From contig JAEUUI010000012.1 in assembly GCA_016786585.1 (NCBI GenBank), positions 124,001 to 188,000 on the forward strand: DNA of 64,000 bases, written 5' to 3'. This document shows positions 16,456 to 28,079 of the stretch, in pieces (position 1 is the stretch's first letter; every line of letters begins with the position of its first letter). A model generated the notes under the pieces. The model saw only the letters and a list, made by a program, of their open reading frames with translations, did no database searches and was not told the DNA's origin. The DNA comes from Cyclobacteriaceae bacterium. GTDB lineage: Bacteria > Bacteroidota > Bacteroidia > Cytophagales > Cyclobacteriaceae. The translations under genes and the position numbers were made by a program.

Positions 16456-17867
16456 AGTCCTTCGTCCTCTTCTAAGGGAACATCGCTCTTGGCTGTGTAA
16501 TAAATGATACGCGTACCTTGTTTGCGCAGGCGTTCAAATAGTTCAGCGTTCTCTTTTTCTTTATTCATCAGCGTGCCCGACAAAATCAGTGTTTGTAATC
16601 GGGCTTCGGCTAGTTCATCCGGTACTTTGCTAATGAAATTCTGCGAAGCATCAAGGTAATCGATTTTGCCTGCCCGCCAAACGGTGGCGGGTATCGTATG
16701 AAAGAAGTTATCATTCACCCATAAAATGCGAAGCTTGGTAAGTTTGTCCATGGAGGCCGGAAGCGTATCCATCCGGTTATTGTAAACGTAAACTTCTTCC
16801 AGGTTCTTCAGTTCCCCGATTTCATCCGGCAACCGGTAAAGCTTATTGTTGGCCAGATACAACACCTGAAGGTTTTGAAGATTCTTTATCTCCGGACTGA
16901 GAAATTCAATTTCATTGTGAAACAAATCAATTGTTCCTAAATTCTTCAGGTTATAAACCGGTTGAGGAATTTCTTTGATACCGGTTGCATAAAACGACAC
17001 GTATTCGAGCTGACTTAGCTTACCGAAACCGGGCTTTACTTTTTTGATCGGGTTGGTATTGAACGAGATCGCATGAAGTGATCTGAACTTGCGGTAAATG
17101 CGATTGGGGACAACCGAGACTTGGTTTCTTCGCAAATCGAGGTGGGTGAGGCTGGAGCTCTTTTTGAAACGCTTAAGCGTAATGTTATTCTCTACCAGCA
17201 TCAGTTTCGTTAGTTCGCGATTGCCTTTCATGTTCGGAAACTTGCTGCTGCCGCTTCGGTTCAGGTTCAATGAGTCAAGGCCTGCGAAGTTCTTGTAACT
17301 AACCGGCAACTTTTCGGGATTGTGTCCTGCAATCCGCAAATAGTTTACTGTCGTGTTGTTTCCAAGTACGAGTCGTTTGGTGGGCAAGTTGTTATAGAGG
17401 TAAATGGTAACAAGTTTTTTAAGTGAATTCAATTCCGCCTGCAGCTCATCAATTCGCGTGTTAACCAGTTCAAGTTCTTCAAGATTTTTACAGGCCAGTA
17501 CTTCTTTTGGAACACGATCAGATCGCAAATCTGAAATACTGAGGTGCCTAATGCTGTCAGGGTGAACGTTGCCTGACTTCAGATCAGCATACGATGTAAA
17601 ACTCTTCCGTGGCGTGTATACATAGCGCCAGGTTGCCCGTTTCAGCAATTCAAATTCAATTTTGTTTAAACTGTCGTAGTTGATTTCCTTCGGGGTAGTA
17701 ACCACCTGGCCGTTGTTGACAACCAGTGCATTATTACTTTTCATTTCCCGAATTGAAACGAATAGCAACGAATCTGCCCGGGTTTTAAAAAACGGTTTTT
17801 GCACGCCCTGGCCTGTAGCGCAAAAGACGGTGATGACAAAAATCAGGAAGAGGGGTGCTTTAAACAT
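16452..17867 (-). CDS. Secreted leucine-rich repeat protein
   Basis: 471 residues with a signal peptide (MFKAPLFLIFVITVFCATGQ). Residues ~95-445 hold roughly 15 leucine-rich repeats of ~23 residues with LxxLxxLxLxxNxLxxLPxxI spacing, for example IGELKNLEEVYVYNNRMDTL and MDKLTKLRILWVNDNFFHTI. The N-terminal ~90 residues form a separate cap region. Such plant-type/bacterial LRRs form a solenoid for protein binding. No enzymatic domain and no type IX sorting tail are seen, so it is probably periplasmic or surface-associated. It is divergent from the PPK2 gene. The binding partner is unknown. Confidence 0.85.
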   Translation of the reverse strand: MFKAPLFLIFVITVFCATGQGVQKPFFKTRADSLLFVSIREMKSNNALVVNNGQVVTTPKEINYDSLNKIEFELLKRATWRYVYTPRKSFTSYADLKSGNVHPDSIRHLSISDLRSDRVPKEVLACKNLEELELVNTRIDELQAELNSLKKLVTIYLYNNLPTKRLVLGNNTTVNYLRIAGHNPEKLPVSYKNFAGLDSLNLNRSGSSKFPNMKGNRELTKLMLVENNITLKRFKKSSSLTHLDLRRNQVSVVPNRIYRKFRSLHAISFNTNPIKKVKPGFGKLSQLEYVSFYATGIKEIPQPVYNLKNLGTIDLFHNEIEFLSPEIKNLQNLQVLYLANNKLYRLPDEIGELKNLEEVYVYNNRMDTLPASMDKLTKLRILWVNDNFFHTIPATVWRAGKIDYLDASQNFISKVPDELAEARLQTLILSGTLMNKEKENAELFERLRKQGTRIIYYTAKSDVPLEEDEGL

Positions 17868-17942
17868 GCTTTAAATCAGATCCTAAATATAGCCAGCATT
17901 ACAATAATTCCTGTACCTTGAAGGAAACAACCTCCTACCGTT

Positions 17943-18896
17943 ATGGCCTCAAAAAAGAATACGATCGAAACAAAAACATTTCGCGTTAAGCCCGACTCAA
18001 AGATTAATCTCGATAAGATCAGCACAAAACCTTCCGGACCGGAACTTTCGAAAGAAGACGCCAAGAGCATGCTCGATGCCAGTCGTACGCGTCTCGCTGA
18101 AATTCAGGATGTGTTTTATGCGCACAACCAATATGCAGTGTTGATCATTTTCCAGGCGATGGATGCCGCAGGTAAAGACGGTGCAGTAAAACACATTATG
18201 TCGGGTTTTAATCCGCTGGGTGTTAAAGTTTACAGCTTTAAGGCACCCAACTCAACTGAGCTTGATCACATTTATTTCTGGCGACATCAGCTTGCTTTAC
18301 CCGCGCGTGGTGAGATCGCAATTCACAATCGGTCACATTACGAAAACGTTCTGGTAACACGTGTGCATCCGGAATACGTATTGAATGAAAATATCCCGGG
18401 CATCGATGACATCAAAAAAGTAAACAAAGACTTCTGGAAAGATCGCTTCAAGCAGATCAGAAGGTTTGAGAAAAACCTGAATAAAAACGGAACCATCGTC
18501 CTGAAGTTTTTCCTGCACTTGTCAAAGAAAGAACAGAAGAAACGCTTCCTGGAACGGATCGACAATCCGGGTAAAAACTGGAAGTTCTCCTTGTCGGATA
18601 TGAAAGAACGCGGCTTCTGGGATGACTATCAGAAGGCGTACAGCGAAGCTATCTCGGAAACAACAACCAAGAATTCTCCCTGGTTTGTGGTGCCGGCCGA
18701 TGACAAACGTTTTGCGCGTTTGGCGATCGCATCCATCATCACGGAAGAGTTTGAGAAGCTAAAACTTCACTACCCTAAAGTGAGTGAGAAGCAAAAAGCC
18801 GAGTTGCAAAAGGCCAAGACACAATTGCTTGCCGAAGACGGTAAAAAACAAGACGAAAAGACCGCTCAAACGACCTCAAAAGACACAAAAAAATAA
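17943..18896 (+). CDS. Polyphosphate kinase 2 family protein
   Basis: 317 residues, one PPK2 domain. These cytosolic enzymes move phosphate between polyphosphate and nucleoside mono- or diphosphates. The Walker A-like MDAAGKDG is at residues 73-80, the lid/second motif is FWRHQLALPARGEIAIHNRS followed by HYE, and the Walker B-like region is TIVLKFFLHLSKKEQ. The C-terminus carries a Lys-rich tail of about 35 residues that looks disordered. The HNRSHYE variant belongs to the subgroup called polyphosphate:nucleotide phosphotransferase; whether AMP, ADP or GDP is preferred is not clear. PPK1 and Ppx lie just downstream beyond gyrB. Confidence 0.93.
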   Translation: MASKKNTIETKTFRVKPDSKINLDKISTKPSGPELSKEDAKSMLDASRTRLAEIQDVFYAHNQYAVLIIFQAMDAAGKDGAVKHIMSGFNPLGVKVYSFKAPNSTELDHIYFWRHQLALPARGEIAIHNRSHYENVLVTRVHPEYVLNENIPGIDDIKKVNKDFWKDRFKQIRRFEKNLNKNGTIVLKFFLHLSKKEQKKRFLERIDNPGKNWKFSLSDMKERGFWDDYQKAYSEAISETTTKNSPWFVVPADDKRFARLAIASIITEEFEKLKLHYPKVSEKQKAELQKAKTQLLAEDGKKQDEKTAQTTSKDTKK

Positions 18897-18953
18897 CGCT
18901 AAAATCATTTCAATAATTATCCTTGAAAATGGCTGAAATGAGGCGAAAAACCT

Positions 18954-18961
18954 TATTTTTG
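18954..18961 (+). promoter_or_regulatory. Minus-7 box of gyrB
   Basis: TATTTTTG matches TAnnTTTG exactly and predicts a leader of about 17 nt before the gyrB ATG at 18983. A weak CTG lies at 18933-18935, 18 nt upstream. This gives gyrB its own promoter independent of the PPK2 gene. Confidence 0.45.
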
Positions 18962-18982
18962 TCGGTTTGTAAAATAGCGTAA

Positions 18983-20941
<1,959 letters not shown>

Positions 20942-20964
20942 TATTTTTTGGGTTTGATTTTTCT

Positions 20965-23091
20965 ATGAGCGATACTTCTGTAACCGTTGAAAAAGCCAAT
21001 CAGCAGATCGCAGACAGTAATTATATCAGTCGCGATTTAAGCTGGCTGCAATTTAATTACCGCGTACTCGATCAGTCGCGGCATACCGACCGCAGCATTT
21101 TCGACCGTCTGAAATTTTTGTCGATTACTTCTTCTAACCTCGATGAGTTTTGCACCATCCGGTTAGGAAGCCTGTATAATTACCTTGATTACGGCAAAGA
21201 GCGTTTCGACTATAACGGTTTGCGCGAGGAGCCTTTCCGTAAACTGTTGCTCGAAGAAATCCGGAAGTTTGTTAACGATCAGAACGATCACTACCTGAGG
21301 AATTTAAAGCCTTACTTTGAAGAGAATGGCTTTTCGATCACGTCATTTAAGGATTTGTCACCCGACAGTATGCAGCGTGCGAATGAATACTTTACGCGCA
21401 CGATCTTTCCGATGCTGACACCGATGGTGTTCGACAATTATCACACGTTCCCGATCCTGATGAACAACAGGTTGCTGCTGGGAGTGGTAACGAAAAACCC
21501 GAGCGACCCCAACAACAACCTGAAAGTTTCCTTTATCCAGATTCCGCAGAATCTGCCACGTTTTTTCGAGCTGAATGAGGGAAATCTGATTCGGTTTGTG
21601 ACGATTGAAGATATTATTAAGAATAACGTTTACCAGCTTTTCCGCAATGTTGAAATCGAAAGTGTGAACCTGTTTCGGATTAACCGGAACGGAGATTTTG
21701 CACTGGACGAAAGCGATGATATTGAAACCAACTTCCTGGAAGAATTAAAGCGTAAACTCAAAACAAGACGAACTGGTCGCGTGGTGCGACTGGAAGTAGG
21801 AGAGGATCCCGATCCGTGGATGATGCGCCTGCTTAAGATTCAGTGGGATCTTGATGAGAGTAATATCTTTCATGTTCCGCACGACAGCATCATCGATTTT
21901 ACCGGGTTGATGCAAATCATCGGGCATAAAGAATTTAAGAGCAAACGCTTTTCACCACCACCGCCCATCAAGCCGCTAAATTTCCCGGAACAGGGAAATG
22001 CCGACCTGTTTGAAGTATTGAAAGAGCGCGACATTCTGTTGCATCATCCGTACAATTCGATGGAGCCCGTGCTTGAGTTGCTCGAGAAGGCAGCAGATGA
22101 TCCGTACGTATTGTCGATCAAGATTACGATCTATCGCGTTGCGAAAGAATCGCGTGTTACGGCTGCGTTGTTGAAAGCTGCGGAGAATGGCAAACACGTA
22201 TCCGTGCTTTTCGAGGTGAAGGCACGATTCGATGAAGAGAATAATATGCGTGAAGCGCAGCGCCTGCAGCGTGCAGGATGCTTTGTGATCTATGGTGTAA
22301 ACAGCTTAAAGACGCACACCAAACTGATGCTGATCGTGCGGAAGGAAGAAGATGATAAGGTCTATCGCTACGTACATCTTTCCAGCGGTAACTACAATGA
22401 GTCAACTTCGCGGTTATACGTTGATATCGGCCTGTTGACTACCCGTGAGGTGTATGGCAACGATGTGTCGGAATTCTTTAATGTAATTACTGGCCACTCA
22501 CAACCTTCGGCTTACCGCAACCTGATCACATCGCCGCGCGATATGCGGATTCAGTTGTGTAACCTCGTTCGCAAGGAAGCTGACAATGCACGCAATGGTA
22601 TTGCTTCGGGAATTGTGATCAAGTTGAACTCGCTGCAGGACAAAGAGTTCATCGATGAACTCTACAGGGCTTCTGAAGCTGGTGTTAAGATCAAGCTCAT
22701 CATTCGCGGCATGTGCTGTATCCGTCCGGGTAGGGCAGGGTTGAGTGAAAATATCGAGGTGATTTCGGTTGTCGGTGAATTTCTGGAACATTCCCGGATT
22801 TACTACTTCCATAATGCCGGCAATCCAAAGATTTACATCGGTAGTGCGGATGCCATGGTTCGAAGTTTCGACAGGCGAATCGAGTCGCTGTTCCAGCTGG
22901 AGGAAGATGTTCTGAAAAAGCAGGCGATGAATAATCTCCGTTACAACCTGATGGATAACGTGAATGCTTATGTAATGAACGAAGACGGAACCTATACGTT
23001 AAAGCATGCCAATGGCGAACCGCCATTTAATATCCACAAGGAGTTCTTCAATATCAGCAAAGAGAAGGTGACAGACGTGGAGCTGTTCTAA
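20965..23091 (+). CDS. ppk1: Polyphosphate kinase 1
   Basis: 708 residues, standard PPK1 length. It makes long-chain polyphosphate from ATP, usually at the inner face of the membrane. The N-terminal signature is YISRDLSWLQFNYRVLDQ. The autophosphorylated His is expected at residue 451 in NSLKTHTKLMLIVRKE, by motif equivalence with E. coli His435. The second HKD-like site is EHSRIYYFHN followed by YIGSADAMVRSFDRRIE. The C-terminal tail beyond the phospholipase-D-like core is short. It sits 23 nt downstream of gyrB on the same strand and faces the convergent ppx gene. Confidence 0.97.
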   Translation: MSDTSVTVEKANQQIADSNYISRDLSWLQFNYRVLDQSRHTDRSIFDRLKFLSITSSNLDEFCTIRLGSLYNYLDYGKERFDYNGLREEPFRKLLLEEIRKFVNDQNDHYLRNLKPYFEENGFSITSFKDLSPDSMQRANEYFTRTIFPMLTPMVFDNYHTFPILMNNRLLLGVVTKNPSDPNNNLKVSFIQIPQNLPRFFELNEGNLIRFVTIEDIIKNNVYQLFRNVEIESVNLFRINRNGDFALDESDDIETNFLEELKRKLKTRRTGRVVRLEVGEDPDPWMMRLLKIQWDLDESNIFHVPHDSIIDFTGLMQIIGHKEFKSKRFSPPPPIKPLNFPEQGNADLFEVLKERDILLHHPYNSMEPVLELLEKAADDPYVLSIKITIYRVAKESRVTAALLKAAENGKHVSVLFEVKARFDEENNMREAQRLQRAGCFVIYGVNSLKTHTKLMLIVRKEEDDKVYRYVHLSSGNYNESTSRLYVDIGLLTTREVYGNDVSEFFNVITGHSQPSAYRNLITSPRDMRIQLCNLVRKEADNARNGIASGIVIKLNSLQDKEFIDELYRASEAGVKIKLIIRGMCCIRPGRAGLSENIEVISVVGEFLEHSRIYYFHNAGNPKIYIGSADAMVRSFDRRIESLFQLEEDVLKKQAMNNLRYNLMDNVNAYVMNEDGTYTLKHANGEPPFNIHKEFFNISKEKVTDVELF

Positions 23092-23152
23092 TTTCGAATT
23101 ACGAATTATGCGTAGCGTTTATTCGTCATTCTAAATTTGAGAATTCGAAATT
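23090..23152. repeat. 11-bp inverted repeat between ppk1 and ppx
   Basis: AATTTCGAATT (23090-23100) and AATTCGAAATT (23142-23152) are perfect reverse complements separated by 41 nt. They straddle the end of ppk1 and touch the end of ppx, in the gap between two convergent genes. It could fold as a weak AT-rich terminator, but no T-run follows. Confidence 0.5.
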
Positions 23153-24075
23153 TACTTTTGTGGTGCATTAACGAACTGATGTTCGAATGCTGAAGCTGTT
23201 TTGTTAACATGTTTTTCGAACAGGTGCAGCAGCATGCCATCCTTCAAACCCACTTCCGGAACAAGAATATACTTTGCGTTAGCCCATTCCATCACGCGCA
23301 TGTAAATGTCGCTGGCCGGAACGATCACATCGGCCCGGTCGGGGTTCATCTGGAGTTTATAGATCCGGTCTTCGATGGAGTGTGCTTCGATCATCGCTTT
23401 GGTTTCCTGGATCTTTTTAAGCGACATCAGCCGGTGAGGCTTTAGTGCGGCAAGTTCAAATATCTTGCTGATGTTACCACCCGTTCCTACCGCGGTTACT
23501 TTACCATATTCACGTTTCACATTTTGCTTCACCCAGTTCTCCATGTCCTGCCAGATTTGCGGCTGGTCCTGGTGTTCCAGAATCCGTACCGAACCAATCT
23601 TGAACGATTGCGTACTGATTTTCTGACCCTTTGCAAACAGGTTTAGCTCCGTACTACCACCACCCACATCGATGTGGATGTAGGTATCCTGCGTAAGGTA
23701 TGAGCCAATCGCTTTGTTTACCAATTCGGCCTCCAGGTCGCCATCGATAATTTGTATTTCGATCCCGAATTCTTTTTTTACGTCATCAGCAAGCTGGCGT
23801 CCGTTCTCTGATTCGCGCATGGCGGAAGTGGCGCAAAACATATAATCATCCACTTCATAAAGCTCAATCAGCAGTTTATAGGCATGCATAAGCTTTTTAA
23901 AACGGGCAATGCTTTTGTCGCTGATACGGCCGGTGGCGAATACATCGTGGCCCAAACGGAGTGGGAAGCGAACGTATTCAAGCTTCTTAAACAGGATTCT
24001 TTTTTGATTGTCGAGTATACTGGATACCTGAAAGCGGATGGCGTTAGAGCCGATATCAATAGCAGCGAATTTCAT
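23152..24075 (-). CDS. ppx: Ppx/GppA family exopolyphosphatase
   Basis: 307 residues, one actin-like ASKHA domain pair without the C-terminal HD extension of E. coli Ppx. It removes terminal phosphate from polyphosphate or from pppGpp. Phosphate-1 loop: AAIDIGSNAIRFQV; phosphate-2/glycine-rich loop: HIDVGGGSTELNLF; the catalytic Glu region is FCATSAMRESENG; and AVGTGGNISKIFELA follows. It faces ppk1, so synthesis and degradation genes for polyphosphate are neighbours. A TAATTTTG minus-7 box ends 5 nt before the ATG, which suggests a very short or absent leader. Confidence 0.93.
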   Translation of the reverse strand: MKFAAIDIGSNAIRFQVSSILDNQKRILFKKLEYVRFPLRLGHDVFATGRISDKSIARFKKLMHAYKLLIELYEVDDYMFCATSAMRESENGRQLADDVKKEFGIEIQIIDGDLEAELVNKAIGSYLTQDTYIHIDVGGGSTELNLFAKGQKISTQSFKIGSVRILEHQDQPQIWQDMENWVKQNVKREYGKVTAVGTGGNISKIFELAALKPHRLMSLKKIQETKAMIEAHSIEDRIYKLQMNPDRADVIVPASDIYMRVMEWANAKYILVPEVGLKDGMLLHLFEKHVNKTASAFEHQFVNAPQK

Positions 24076-24080
24076 TACGG

Positions 24081-24088
24081 CAAAATTA
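24081..24088 (-). promoter_or_regulatory. Minus-7 box directly before ppx
   Basis: The minus strand reads TAATTTTG, an exact TAnnTTTG match whose last base is 5 nt from the ppx ATG. The nearest TTG upstream is 26 nt away, longer than usual. Transcription would start almost at the start codon. Confidence 0.3.
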
Positions 24089-24135
24089 CTTCATTGTTTT
24101 TTCTTTTTAGCCTTCAATTGTTTTTCTTTGCGTTA

Positions 24136-24265
24136 ACTTATCCAGAAAGACCGAGGGTTTGGGCCCAAAGACGTCTTAGCATCCTATCCGGATACAACCG
24201 ATTGCACGGGCCGGATGTTGTGCTAAATCCCATCCGGTTCCTGAAAAGGGTCGGAAAAGATAAGT
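24136..24265 (+). ncRNA. SAM-I riboswitch (S-box) upstream of metH
   Basis: A 130-nt leader element with the SAM-I core. P1 is ACTTATC (24136-24142) with GATAAGT (24259-24265). Next come CAGAAAGACCGAGGG, GGGCCC, and TTAGCA (24177-24182) pairing with TGCTAA (24221-24226) in the conserved junction. P3 is ATCCGG (24186-24191) with CCGGAT (24211-24216). P4 is a TCCG/CGGA hairpin, closed by AAAGATAAG. The order and conserved GTGCTAAATCC segment match the S-box family. It binds S-adenosylmethionine and should lower metH-metF expression when SAM is plentiful. The downstream hairpin at 24284-24312 is the probable expression platform. Confidence 0.85.
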
Positions 24266-24283
24266 AACCCAATCTTCTCAGGG

Positions 24284-24312
24284 GCTCTCTGGATAACGAG
24301 TGAATAGAGAGC
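24284..24312 (+). promoter_or_regulatory. Hairpin just before the metH start (putative riboswitch expression platform)
   Basis: GCTCTCT (24284-24290) pairs with AGAGAGC (24306-24312); the stem ends 4 nt before the ATG at 24317, so it would cover the ribosome landing site. There is no T-run, which favours translational control. The loop begins GGATAA (24291-24296), complementary to TTATCC (24138-24143) in the 5' half of riboswitch P1. That offers a switch between P1 and the alternative pairing. This is inferred from complementarity only. Confidence 0.5.
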
Positions 24313-24316
24313 ACTT

Positions 24317-25324
24317 ATGGCTAAAATCGAAGACATCTTACAAGAACGAATTATGATCCTGGACGGTGCCATGGGTACCATGATTCAGCGACATAAGCTC
24401 GAAGAGGCTGATTTCAGAGGTGAAATACTGAAAGATCACCCGCATCCGTTGAAGGGTAACAACGATTTGCTCAGCATTACCCGGCCTGATATTATTAAAG
24501 ACATTCATCGCCAGTATTTTGAGGCAGGTGCAGATATTATAGAGACAAATACCTTCGGAAGCACCACCGTTGCGCAGGCCGACTATCATCTCGAGCATCT
24601 CGTTTACCAGATCAACTACCAGGCTGCGAAAATTGCACGCGAAGTTGCAGATGAATTCACGAAGAAAGAACCTCACAAGCCACGGTTTGTTGCTGGCTCA
24701 ATGGGGCCGACAACCAAGCTGGCCTCCATGTCGCCTGATGTGAATAACCCTGGTTATCGTGCTATTTCATTCGATGAGCTTGTTGTTGCCTTCAAGGAAC
24801 AGGCAAAAGGATTGCTGGATGGTGGCGTAGATTTGCTGCTACCGGAAACAATCACGGACACACTTAATGTAAAAGCGGCATTGTTTGCAATCCAGGAACT
24901 GTTTGAAGAAACCGGCAAGCAAGTGCCTGTAATGGTTTCCGGAACGATAACCGATGCCAGCGGAAGAATTTTATCAGGACAGACAGCGGAAGCATTCCTG
25001 ATTTCAGTTTCACACGTTCCGTTATTGAGCATTGGTTTTAATTGCGCGATGGGTGCATCTGCGCTTCGTCCGTATCTTAAAATTCTAAGCGATAAAGCTC
25101 CTTTCTTTATCAGCGCGTACCCGAATGCCGGATTGCCGAATGAGTTCGGACAGTATGACCAAACGGCTATTGAAATGGGTAATGAAGTGGAAGAGTATCT
25201 CAGGGAAGGTTTGGTGAATATTCTCGGTGGCTGCTGCGGTTCAACTCCTGATCACATCAAACGTCTTGCAGAGATTGCTGCTAAGTATAAACCTCGTAAA
25301 GTAAACAGCGAAGTGCTGGTATGA
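24317..25324 (+). CDS. metH: Methionine synthase, homocysteine-binding half (split MetH)
   Basis: 335 residues, equal to the first module of B12-dependent MetH. It is a TIM-barrel homocysteine S-methyltransferase domain beginning [11 protein letters not shown] and containing [11 protein letters not shown]. Zinc ligands that activate homocysteine are Cys243 ([10 protein letters not shown]) and Cys306/Cys307 ([11 protein letters not shown]). The stop overlaps the start of the second MetH gene in an ATGA (25321-25324), so the halves are cotranslated. Split MetH is found in many Bacteroidetes, so this is not a frameshift. Controlled by the SAM-I riboswitch upstream. Confidence 0.94.
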   Translation: MAKIEDILQERIMILDGAMGTMIQRHKLEEADFRGEILKDHPHPLKGNNDLLSITRPDIIKDIHRQYFEAGADIIETNTFGSTTVAQADYHLEHLVYQINYQAAKIAREVADEFTKKEPHKPRFVAGSMGPTTKLASMSPDVNNPGYRAISFDELVVAFKEQAKGLLDGGVDLLLPETITDTLNVKAALFAIQELFEETGKQVPVMVSGTITDASGRILSGQTAEAFLISVSHVPLLSIGFNCAMGASALRPYLKILSDKAPFFISAYPNAGLPNEFGQYDQTAIEMGNEVEEYLREGLVNILGGCCGSTPDHIKRLAEIAAKYKPRKVNSEVLV

Positions 25325-27993
25325 GTTACCGACCATTAATGCTCAGCGGACTTGAATCCGTTGTCATAACCCCCAATTCCAATTTCGTCAACATCGGTGA
25401 GCGCACAAACGTAACCGGTTCGGCAAAATTTCTAAAGCTTATCAAAGAAGATAAATTTGATGAGGCGCTCGAAGTCGCGCTTGATCAGGTTCGCGGTGGC
25501 GCGCAGGTGATTGATGTGAACATGGATGAAGGCATGCTCGATTCGCAGGCGGCCATGGTCAGGTATCTGAACCTGATGGCGTCCGAGCCCGAGATCGCAG
25601 CTATTCCGGTGATGGTCGATTCATCGAAGTGGGAAGTGATTGAAGCCGGGTTGAAATGTTTGCAGGGAAAAGGAATTGTGAACTCCATCAGCTTAAAAGG
25701 AGGGAAGGAAGAGTTCGTCCGTCAGGCCAAGCTTGTCAAGCGATACGGTGCGGCAACGGTGGTGATGGCATTCGATGAACAAGGCCAGGCTGATACATAC
25801 CAGCGCAGAATCGACATCTGCAAACGGGCATATGACATCCTGGTGAATGAAGTAAAGTTTCCGCCTCAAGACATTATTTTCGATCCGAACATATTTCCGG
25901 TGGCAACCGGGATAGATGAACACCGTAATTACGCGCTTGATTTTTTTAAGGCAGCACAGTGGATTCGTGAGAATCTTCCGCATGCACATGTGAGCGGAGG
26001 TGTAAGTAACGTTTCGTTCAGCTTTCGCGGAAACCAGAAAGTACGCGAAGCGATGCACTCTGCATTCCTGTATCACGCGATTCAGCACGGTATGGATATG
26101 GGCATCGTTAACCCAACCATGCTGGAGGTTTACGATGAGATCCCGAAAGATTTACTGGAACACGTTGAAGACGTTTTGTTGAACAGACGTGATGATGCTA
26201 CGGAGCGACTGCTTGAATTTGCAGAGACCGTAAAAGGTTCTGCGAAAAAGAAAGAGCAGGATGATGAATGGCGCAAAGGAACTGTGGAAGAACGCATCAC
26301 GCATTCGCTCGTAAAAGGCGTGATCGATTTCATCGATGCCGATACCGAAGAAGCGTTGCAAAAGTATGGCAGGCCGCTCCTGGTGATCGAAGGACCGCTG
26401 ATGGCCGGTATGAACGTGGTGGGTGACTTGTTCGGTGCGGGAAAGATGTTTCTGCCTCAGGTGGTGAAGAGTGCACGGGTAATGAAGAAATCTGTTGCCT
26501 ATCTCACACCATTCCTGGAAGAAGAAAAACGCAAAAGTGGTAATGTTGGTCAGGCTGCTGCGAAGATTCTGCTGGCTACCGTTAAAGGCGATGTTCACGA
26601 CATCGGGAAAAACATTGTAGGTGTGGTGCTGGCGTGTAACAACTACGATGTAGTTGATTTGGGCGTAATGGTGCCGACTGAAAAAATCATTGAGGCTGCG
26701 AAACGCGAAAAGGTTGATGTAGTTGGGCTAAGCGGACTGATTACACCTTCCCTCGATGAAATGGTTACTGTGGCAAAGGAAATGCAGCGTGAAAAGCTTG
26801 ACTTGCCGCTACTGATTGGCGGGGCAACTACCTCGCGCATTCATACTGCGGTAAAGATAGACCCGGTATATGACGGCCCGGTTGTGCACGTGCTGGATGC
26901 TTCGCGCTCGGTTCCGGTTGCCAGCGAGTTAATCAGCAAGCAAACGCGTGGTAGCTATCAGACCCGAATCAAGCAGGAATATAAAACACTGCGCGAGGAT
27001 CATGAGAACCGTAAGCAGACCAAAAACTATATCCCGTTAGCAGAGGCGAGAGCGAACAAAACAAAGATTGACTGGAGTACTACAACATACAGCAAGCCGC
27101 AGTTTGTCGGTAGAAAAGAGTTCGTAAACTATCCGCTCGAGGAGATCAGAAAATACATTGACTGGACGCCATTCTTTCAAACGTGGATGCTGGCGGGCCG
27201 CTACCCCGGAATCCTGAAAGATGAGGTGGTGGGAGCAGAGGCAACGCGTTTATTCAACGATGCCAATAAAATGCTCGATGAGATCGTGAAGAGCCGATCG
27301 CTGCAGGCGAATGGTGTGGTGGCATTTTACGGTGCGCAGAACGAAGGTGATGATGTAAGACTGTTTAAAAAAGATTCAACCGAATCATTTGCTTCGTTTC
27401 ACTTCCTGCGACAGCAGAATAAAAAAGCTCAGAACCTTCCGAATTTTAGTTTATCGGATTTTATCTCACCGGAAAAAGGAAAAGACCATCTCGGGCTGTT
27501 TGCAGTAACGGCCGGCATTGGCCTGGAGAAACTGATCGAACGCTACAAGGCCAGGCATGACGATTATTCGGAGATCATGGCGAAAGCATTGGCTGATCGC
27601 CTCGCGGAAGCATTCGCAGAATGTTTGCATGAGCGTGTGCGGAAGGAACTGTGGGGTTATGCGAAGACAGAGAGTCTTTCGAATGAAGAACTGATTACCG
27701 AGAAGTATGCAGGAATCCGGCCTGCACCGGGGTATCCTGCGTGTCCGGATCATACCGAAAAGAAACTATTATTCGAGTTACTGGAGGCGAATAAAGTGGG
27801 TATAACGCTGACTGAATCGTATGCGATGTATCCGGGTGCAGCCGTAAGCGGATTTTATTTCTCGCATCCTGATTCTAAATACTTTGGCTTAGGGAAAATA
27901 GAGAAAGACCAGGTTGAAGATTACGCCAGGCGCAAGAATATGAGTGTGGAGGAAATCGAGAAGTGGCTTTCTCCAAACCTCGCTTATAATTAA
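25321..27993 (+). CDS. metH: Methionine synthase, folate/cobalamin/reactivation half (split MetH)
   Basis: 890 residues with the remaining MetH modules in normal order. The methyl-folate-binding barrel starts at [16 protein letters not shown] (~20-290). The cobalamin cap and B12 Rossmann domain (~320-560) carry the axial ligand His426 in GDVHDIGKN and [14 protein letters not shown]. The SAM-dependent reactivation domain (~600-885) has [12 protein letters not shown] and the end segment [19 protein letters not shown]. It transfers methyl groups from 5-methyl-THF through cobalamin to homocysteine held by the partner protein. It overlaps the first half by 4 nt, and metF follows 86 nt later. Confidence 0.96.
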   Translation: MSYRPLMLSGLESVVITPNSNFVNIGERTNVTGSAKFLKLIKEDKFDEALEVALDQVRGGAQVIDVNMDEGMLDSQAAMVRYLNLMASEPEIAAIPVMVDSSKWEVIEAGLKCLQGKGIVNSISLKGGKEEFVRQAKLVKRYGAATVVMAFDEQGQADTYQRRIDICKRAYDILVNEVKFPPQDIIFDPNIFPVATGIDEHRNYALDFFKAAQWIRENLPHAHVSGGVSNVSFSFRGNQKVREAMHSAFLYHAIQHGMDMGIVNPTMLEVYDEIPKDLLEHVEDVLLNRRDDATERLLEFAETVKGSAKKKEQDDEWRKGTVEERITHSLVKGVIDFIDADTEEALQKYGRPLLVIEGPLMAGMNVVGDLFGAGKMFLPQVVKSARVMKKSVAYLTPFLEEEKRKSGNVGQAAAKILLATVKGDVHDIGKNIVGVVLACNNYDVVDLGVMVPTEKIIEAAKREKVDVVGLSGLITPSLDEMVTVAKEMQREKLDLPLLIGGATTSRIHTAVKIDPVYDGPVVHVLDASRSVPVASELISKQTRGSYQTRIKQEYKTLREDHENRKQTKNYIPLAEARANKTKIDWSTTTYSKPQFVGRKEFVNYPLEEIRKYIDWTPFFQTWMLAGRYPGILKDEVVGAEATRLFNDANKMLDEIVKSRSLQANGVVAFYGAQNEGDDVRLFKKDSTESFASFHFLRQQNKKAQNLPNFSLSDFISPEKGKDHLGLFAVTAGIGLEKLIERYKARHDDYSEIMAKALADRLAEAFAECLHERVRKELWGYAKTESLSNEELITEKYAGIRPAPGYPACPDHTEKKLLFELLEANKVGITLTESYAMYPGAAVSGFYFSHPDSKYFGLGKIEKDQVEDYARRKNMSVEEIEKWLSPNLAYN

Positions 27994-28079
27994 ATGATTA
28001 GTTGATTTGAAGATTTAACGATGGGCGCTTCGGTTAATAATTTTTAAATTTTCGAATTTTTACATTTTTAGATTGAAGA

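Noticed and set aside
24317-27993. A frameshifted or broken metH
   Set aside because: The two frames meet in a clean ATGA overlap at a natural domain border, and both parts keep all ligand residues. This is the split form.
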